Position numbers and translations under genes: made by a program
NCBI GenBank assembly: GCA_050084515.1
Contig: CM114271.1
Coordinates: forward strand, 31,310,001-31,374,000
Direction: 5' to 3'
DNA length: 64,000 nucleotides
Origin: Blasia pusilla
Lineage: Eukaryota; Marchantiophyta; Marchantiopsida; Blasiales
Notes under the pieces: generated by a model
Told to the model about the DNA's origin: nothing
Databases searched by the model: none
Seen by the model: the letters and a program-made list of their open reading frames with translations, nothing else
Shown here: positions 58,702-64,000 of the stretch, one piece after another
How positions within the stretch are numbered: position 1 is the first letter of the stretch
Layout: each line of letters starts with the position of its first letter

Positions 58702-60188
58702 ATGAAGGAGTTGAGTGCTCTGGTTGGACCCGGTGTACGGATTGATTTGGCTAGTGATACGCCAATCTTCCGTCGTCCCTATCGATATAGTGATATGGAG
58801 AGGGACCTGATTCAGAGTAGGACGTTGGACCTTTTGGAGGCTGGATTAGTGGAGTTGTTGCATGGAGAGTATGCGTCAGCCACTGTCATGCCTGCTAAAA
58901 AGGATATGCATGGCAACTATCCGGATATGTGGAGATTACCGTCCTATCAATCGGAAAACCAAGGCCGATAGGTATGCCATGCCTACACTTGAGGAGATCT
59001 TTGATGTGGTGGGATAGGCAAAGATTTTCAGTACTTTGGATCTTCGGGCAAGATACCATTAATTGCCGATTCGGGAGAGTGATAAGGCCAAGACAACATT
59101 TTGGGGGGTCAACTCTCATGGCAAGGATTGTTTGTACCAGTGGAAATTCTTATCCTTTGGGTTGAAGAATGCACCTGACGAGTTTCAGAGAGTGATGGAC
59201 AGGATCCTAGCAAGGTTGGATTTTGTTCGGTGTTACATTGATGATATCTTGGTGTTCAGTAACACGGTGGAGGAGCATCAGATGCATTTGCAGATGGTGT
59301 TTGAGCGGTTGAAAGCTCATGGTCTACGTTTGCATCCAAGAAAGTGTAAGTTCTTCCATGAGGATGTTGAGTACTTGAGTCATGTGATCTATCCAGGTGG
59401 TTTGGGAGCAAGCAAAGGTGGAGGCTATTGCACTTATTCCGCATCCGGTAGATGTGAGTAGAGTTCGAGCATTCATGGGATTGGCGAAGTACTATCGGAG
59501 GTATGTGAAGGGATTTAGTGCTATGGCAAAGCCTTTGAACCAATTGCTGAAATCAGATCAAGAGTGGCACTGGGGATATGATCAGGAGAGAGCTTTTGTG
59601 GAGCTTAAGGCCCAGTTGGTGGCAGCGCCTATCTTGAGGAGACCTATCAGAGGGCGCCCATTTCACTTACACACTGATTGGAGTAGGTTGGGACTTGGAG
59701 CGGTGTTGACACAACATGATGATGAGCACATGGAGTTTGTGGTGGCCTATGCAAGTCGTTCGAATAATGCAGCAAAGTCGCGCTATAGTTCATATGAGGG
59801 AGAATGCTTGGCAGTAGTGTGGATTGTGGCACACTTTAGGTGTTACTTGTTTGGCACACAGTTTACTCTTGTTACTGATTACCAGCCGCTCAAGTGGTTG
59901 ATGGAGTCTGACAAGCTTACAGGGAAGCTTGCACGGTGGGCTCTTATCTTGCAGGAGTATGACTTCCAGGTGGTACATAGACCTAGAGTTGCCAACCTTA
60001 ATGCTAATGGGTTGAGTAGGAACCCATGTACTAGCCAAGAGGATACAAGTGGGGCTAGATGGCATGGCGAGGTTGATGAGGAGATGGTGTCAGGTTGGCA
60101 TGCATCCGCCTTTTTATGTTGGTTAGGGGTGGACTCTAGTATGGAGGACCACATGATATCTTACTCTAGTCAGAGGGTAGATGGATAG
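58702..60188 (+). pseudogene. Element 2 reverse transcriptase and RNase H
   Basis: RT begins GPGVRIDLASDTPIFRRPYRYS. A frame change near 58925 precedes CGDYRPINR, then LPIRESDKAKTTFWGV, FLSFGLKNAPDEFQRVMDRIL and the catalytic CYIDDILVFSN (59231-59263), intact here. Another frame change at about 59400 leads to SRVRAFMGLAKYYRRYVKGFSAMAKPL and RNase H (LHTDWSRLGLGAVL; SSYEGECLAVVWIV; LVTDYQPLKWLM). Stops at 59016 (TAG, His codon in element 1) and 59059 (TAA, CAA in element 1) break it. This is a standard Ty3/gypsy RT. It sits about 370 bp after the methyltransferase core. Confidence 0.87.
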
Positions 60189-60248
60189 CCTTCATATCCT
60201 AAGGTTGGAGATGGTAGTACGGATCAGCATGATATTCATGATGATGCG

Positions 60249-61381
60249 TTGGTGTTGGAGTTCCTACGGACCAGTAGGGTGCCAGGCATAGTGAGTGCCA
60301 AGGAGCGAGACCGTGTTCTTCAACGTGCTAAGAGGTATCGATTGGAGGGAACACATATTCTCCGTGTGTGGGAGGATGGTAGAGTACGAGTAGTGCCGCA
60401 TTTGGCTCGAGAGAGAGCGCATTGTGCGGACATGCCCATGAGGAGTTGGGACATTTTGGGGTAAAGCGTACGTATAGCTTACTCCTTGGTCAGTATTGGT
60501 GGCGTGGCATGCATACTCAGGTGCAACAGTTGGTGTCAAGTTGTATGGTTTGTGACCGGGTGAGGGCATCATTCAATGCCCCTACACCACAATTACACCC
60601 CTTGCCTATTATGGGGTTGGGTTATTGTTGGAGTGTGGACTTTGCGGGACCGTTACCGCTGACTATACGACATCATCGATATGTGTTGGTGATGGTGGAG
60701 CACTTCTCCAAGTGGATTGAGTTGGTGGCATTACCTAACAAGGCAAGTGAGGGAACGGCGTATGCGTTTCTTGATAGAGTGCTTAGTCATTTTGGTGGAC
60801 TAGCTGAAGTGCTGACCGACCAGGGTACAGAGTATCAGGGTGAGTTTCAGGTCTTGTGTGACAAGGCATTGATTGATCATCGGACCACGTCTCGAGATCA
60901 TCCAGAGACGGATGGTTTGGCTGAGCGTGTGGTTCAGACGGTGAAGAGGGCATTGCGCAAGTATGGCCTACAGAAGGGGCATCTTGGAGACTGGGATATT
61001 CAGTTGCCATGGTTAGCCATGGGGTATAGGTTCAGTCGCCAAGCATCCTTGGCTTCCTTCTCACCTTATATTCTGATATACGGCCGAGATCCAGACTTGC
61101 CAGCAGCAATTTGTCGGGAGTCTAGTGAGGTGGTGAACCTTGATGACCCAGAGATGTGGATGAGAGTGTGTTCTCAACGGGCAGAGCTCTTTCGGAGAGT
61201 TATGCCAACAGCCTTTGAGAATCTTGCCATTGCTCAACACAGGGATACATTGCGGTATGCAACCATTCGAGGTGGAGGTTATCGACCATCAATTCGTAGG
61301 TTCCATGTGGGGGACTATCTCTATTTTCAGCAGATTGCACCGTCAACGTTGGATATGACGGTAGGCCGCACTATTTTATGA
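60249..61381 (+). pseudogene. Element 2 integrase
   Basis: The zinc-binding N-terminal domain has HAHEELGHFGVKRTYSLL and SSCMVCDRVRASF (HHCC). The catalytic core shows all three acidic residues: WSVDFAGPLPL (Asp), LTDQGTEYQGEF (Asp) and HPETDGLAERVVQ (Glu). The C-terminal part ends IRRFHVGDYLYFQQ, the region where chromoviruses would carry a GPY/F module and chromodomain. A frame change at about 60420 splits the first residues from the rest. The TGA at 61379 separates integrase from the PHD-like module in the same frame; element 1 has an Arg codon there, so they were one protein. Confidence 0.87.
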
Positions 61382-61411
61382 GTGCCCGAGGTCTTAGGTT
61401 CTTGAGTTCTC

Positions 61412-61675
61412 ATGTTGGAGGGTCGTGATGGAGTTGTTTGGAAGGACCATGTGCGTAATTGTGCGCCATATCATCTTCCAAATGTGGATGGTACTGTTGA
61501 CCCAAGCTTAGCCATTATACGTGCTAGCTTGAGATGCATGTTGTGTGGGTCTGCTGGTAACGCAGCCCGTATGTTGGTGTGTGATCGGGGTTCTAGGGGT
61601 TGGCACATGATGTGTTTGACTCCACGTATGGATGTTGTTCCTATTGTAAGGTGGGTTTTTCCTCGATGTACTTAG
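61412..61675 (+). pseudogene. Element 2 PHD-finger-like C-terminal module
   Basis: In the integrase frame, 30 bases after its stop. The module reads CMLCGSAGNAARMLVCD, then RGWHMMCLTP, then RWVFPRC (61535-61672): the C4HC3 layout of PHD fingers with the hallmark RGWHxxCL and a Trp two residues before the last Cys pair. Two ligand positions are altered (G in CDRG, F before PRC). In element 1 the damaged positions partly differ, so a complete finger is inferred for the ancestor. The conserved upstream part (DGVVWKDHVRNCAPYHLPN) is also shared. Probable role: reading histone tails to guide integration, in place of a chromodomain. Confidence 0.7.
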
Positions 61676-61848
61676 GAGAGGTAGATGACTTGATCTTTGC
61701 ATGATATGGATTACAGATGTGCGACTAACGATGGGGCAACCTAGCACCCGGCCTTCTGATTCGTGCACCCAAGAAGGTGTATAGCATGTAGTAGATGTAT
61801 AGGGCTTCCTGGGAGTTAGAGGGACCTAACCGCCAGTTAGGGGGGCAA

Positions 61849-61954
61849 GTTGTGGTACACTTGTGTTTGTGGATGCTCTCGTCTATGTTATGTATGTATG
61901 TGAGTATGGTATGTCAGCGATGTATGTTGTATGATGATGTGGATTCGCACGACA
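61849..61954 (+). repeat. 106-bp repeat A, copy before the 3' LTR
   Basis: Starts GTTGTGGTACACTTGTGTTT and ends TTCGCACGACA. It is repeated at 62322-62428 directly after the 3' LTR. A purine-rich AGGGGGGCAAG tract (about 61836-61847), a possible polypurine tract, lies directly before this copy rather than before the LTR. Confidence 0.8.
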
Positions 61955-61956
61955 AC

Positions 61957-62321
61957 TGTCATAACCATACGGATTATGTCGTAGAGTATAGTGTGCTAGT
62001 AGAGGCCATACCTTATGTAGGGCCGCAGTGTCTAGGTAGAGATGCAATTTCATACATAGGGTTGGGGGTTACTTGATTGAGGGTGACTTTTCCAGTAGGG
62101 ACCGCTCTTAGGTTGGAGGATATAAGGTGGAGTGCACTCAAAGAACAGTTAGTTCTTTGAGTTGAGCCTGTTGCGTTGGGAGTTAGCCTTGGTAGTGAGT
62201 AGAGCTCTTGGCTATGGTGTTTCCCGCAAGCTTCGACCTCGATTCTCCCATCGTGGAATGGATTTGGCTCGATTGTATGTGATTCTATACGTGTTTTATG
62301 ACAGTAGGTTCACGGATTTCA
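61957..62321 (+). repeat. 3' LTR of element 2
   Basis: Starts TGTCATAACCATACGGATTA and ends ACGGATTTCA. It matches the 5' LTR over its whole length with scattered substitutions and one or two small gaps. TG...CA ends are retained. Confidence 0.87.
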
Positions 62322-62428
62322 GTTGTGGTACACTTGTGTTTGTGGATGCTCTCGTCTATGTTATGTATGTATATGAGTATGGTATGTCAGCGATGTATGT
62401 TGTATGACGATGTAAATTCGCACGACAT
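62322..62428 (+). repeat. 106-bp repeat A, copy after the 3' LTR
   Basis: Same orientation as 61849-61954, with few differences. Its presence outside the LTR means the element end is complex (A - LTR - A). The end of this copy (GCACGACA) resembles the end of the 140-bp repeats closing element 1. Confidence 0.8.
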
Positions 62429-64000
62429 TTTTTCTAATTGGATTTTAGATTGTGTCACCCCTTGCTTACATACCAGTGAAAATTTGGGGAAAAAAAAAAA
62501 CCCTATCTTAGCAGTCAATACTTCCAAAATTTGGCCATTTTTTAATAAAAGTGCCCCTATCTTTGCTTGCACGGGGGCAAGTAATCCAATGAAGGGTAAA
62601 GTCCCCGAGCCCCCCTCGGCCAACACCTATGGAGTCAACGAGCAAGCTATCCAATTTGGATCTTCACACATTTATGAATTCCCACTCAAGATTACTGCAA
62701 CAACGATCGGAGCAAAATCAATGAGAAAAATCATTGATGTGGAGGGAGAGAAATTTTGGAATCTCAGTCATTTGTCTAGTTGGTTTGTTTGATATCATCT
62801 CTTCTTCGCTTTCTTCACACATCGTCTCCCCTCCGCTTTCTCCACAAAGTTGCTCTTCCTCAAATTACCTACTCGTTCCTTCCTTTATCTTGTTACTTTA
62901 CTTTTTTGACCTGAAATTGAGTACACCATCCAATTAAGCAGAGTTGGGTGGATAGGAGTTACTTTGATTTGAAAGAACAAGTCTCAAGTTTCATAAAAAA
63001 AAATGTATGGATAAAAATAATTACCCATGTGAATAAAGGTAACCCTCTTCCAACCACCAATAAAGGCATGGCATGAGTTTGCTAGATTCAATCTCCAGAA
63101 AAAGTAGTCCAAAATGACAATTAATAGTAGAGTGCTTCACTTGGCCCATGGAAATAATACTTAATTATAATTATTCTTTAGAGAGCTTCACTTCTTATAG
63201 AAGGCAATTTCTTTCCCCTTTTAGTAATCCCCCATGCTCCATAAATAGTATAGATTCCTCCATGAAAATTTGAACAATATCTTTTCTTCTCCTTCTATTT
63301 TTCCCACCCAAATAACATTGACTTTTAAATTTTTTTGTTAATTTTAATTAATTAAAATTTTCCCTTTTGAATTCGAATTCATTTTCCCTCCCAAAATATC
63401 ACATGCCAATAATTTGAAAAAAAAATTAAAAATCATTTCAAATTTTATTTTATTTTATTTAACCCTAAAAGAATAATGAAATTCCACTCTTCTAAATGAT
63501 TCCACTCTTCAATTAAAATTTAAATGATATCCCAAACCCCTAAATAAATATATCTTTCAATAAAATTTAAACAAAATTTATTCTTTCTCCACTAGAATTC
63601 ATTTCCGCTTCCCCTTAAATATAAATTAAGAAAAACATTTATTCATTTTTCTAATTATCACACTTTATTATCATTTAAGAGCACCCATTATAATACTAAT
63701 TAGTTAAATCATAAGGTATGAAGTAATAGAAAATAGAAAATTATTTTCCTCTTCCATTCAAATTCGTTGTAACCTCCTCTTCTGATTCATTTTTACCCAT
63801 CTAGTGACCTTGTGACTCAAAATTCTGACATGTTGCACTTTTGTTTTATTAATTTGTTATTTTTTTATTTTCCTTGTGTGGTCCCCCATTATAATATAAA
63901 TAGATAACTCGTCATCTTAAGCCAGTTTTTTCTCAACTGAAAATTTTAATTTCAACTAGCTACGATTACTCTTAACCTCGGATTTCCACGACCATTCATT
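62429..64000. other. AT-rich spacer
   Basis: No supported gene. It contains dispersed repeat D copy 2 (63187-63270) and long A/T-rich runs from 63300 on. A CCCCCATTATAATATAAATAG motif at about 63884 resembles the end of repeat D. Confidence 0.5.
63187..63270 (+). repeat. Dispersed repeat D, copy 2
   Basis: Shares GCTTCACTTCTTATAG, CCCCTTTTAGTAA and CCCCCAT...AATAGTATAGATTC with 18473-18560, in the same orientation 44.7 kb away. Confidence 0.6.

Larger units (their letters stand above)
52730..62321 (+). mobile_element. Ty3/gypsy element 2 with DNA methyltransferase and PHD module
   Basis: About 9.6 kb bounded by two similar LTRs (52730-53096 and 61957-62321, both TG...CA). Inside: a leader of about 1.4 kb, gag with two zinc knuckles, aspartic protease, DNMT3-like methyltransferase, RT, RNase H, integrase and PHD-like module, all on the plus strand. 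The order RT-RNase H-integrase defines Ty3/gypsy. It is better preserved than element 1: methyltransferase, RT and integrase hallmark residues are present, but several stops and frameshifts make it defective. The LTRs differ at a modest number of positions, implying insertion some time ago. A 106-bp sequence flanks the 3' LTR on both sides, an unusual feature. Confidence 0.88.

Noticed and set aside
1-64000. CRISPR arrays, rRNA genes, bacterial operons
   Set aside because: No regularly spaced short repeats of CRISPR type, no rRNA-like sequence and no operon-like packing of genes were seen; intron-split transposon genes indicate a eukaryotic nuclear genome.

Overview
The window looks like nuclear DNA of a land plant or close streptophyte relative. 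Evidence: spliced plant-type Helitron genes with GT-AG introns, Ty3/gypsy retrotransposons, a legume-lectin-domain membrane protein with a hydroxyproline-type stalk, and long AT-rich spacers. A non-permuted DNMT3-like methyltransferase inside retrotransposons and a bacterial-type arsenate reductase gene fit a seedless plant or streptophyte better than a flowering plant. That placement is inference. Only two genes look intact; most of the window is decayed mobile DNA. || Layout. 1-2.06 kb: unassigned, with a perfect 26-bp foldback. 2.06-2.49 kb: intact arsenate reductase/LMW-phosphatase gene. 4.3-7.3 kb: two pairs of direct repeats, a coding-like tandem array and a 29-bp foldback. About 7.6-16.1 kb: a spliced but inactivated Helitron (replication initiator plus Pif1-type helicase) whose 5' part is built from three copies of an exon module. 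16.1-19.4 kb: short repeats, including a 129-bp tandem array. About 19.4-29.4 kb: DNMT-bearing Ty3/gypsy element 1, heavily decayed and interrupted in gag by about 1.2 kb of foreign DNA. 31.6-32.6 kb: a 220-bp direct-repeat pair. 34.68 kb: a canonical Helitron 3' end on the minus strand. 40.8-42.4 kb: intact lectin-domain membrane protein. 46.5-50.3 kb: unidentified minus-strand pseudogene with zinc-finger-like motifs. 50.3-52.6 kb: purine-rich repeats and a 0.6-kb duplication. 52.73-62.32 kb: element 2, a second DNMT-bearing element with recognisable 365-367-bp LTRs. 62.4-64 kb: AT-rich spacer. || Main discovery. Both Ty3/gypsy elements carry, between aspartic protease and reverse transcriptase, a C5-cytosine DNA methyltransferase with motifs I, IV, VI, VIII, IX and X in DNMT3 order. 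Both end pol, after the integrase, with a PHD-finger-like cysteine/histidine module. The order gag - two zinc knuckles - protease - methyltransferase - RT - RNase H - integrase - PHD is the same in two clearly diverged copies, so it belongs to the family and is not a chance fusion. Retrotransposons carrying DNA methyltransferases have been described in dinoflagellates and charophyte algae. The PHD module suggests a histone-reading integrase alongside a self-encoded DNA writer. || Decay. In element 1 most premature stops are CAG-to-TAG, CGN-to-TGA or TGG-to-TGA, and the hallmark residues of methyltransferase, RT and integrase are each lost by G-to-A changes. This is what deamination of methylated cytosines would leave, particularly in CHG context. 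The Helitron and the minus-strand pseudogene show similar changes.
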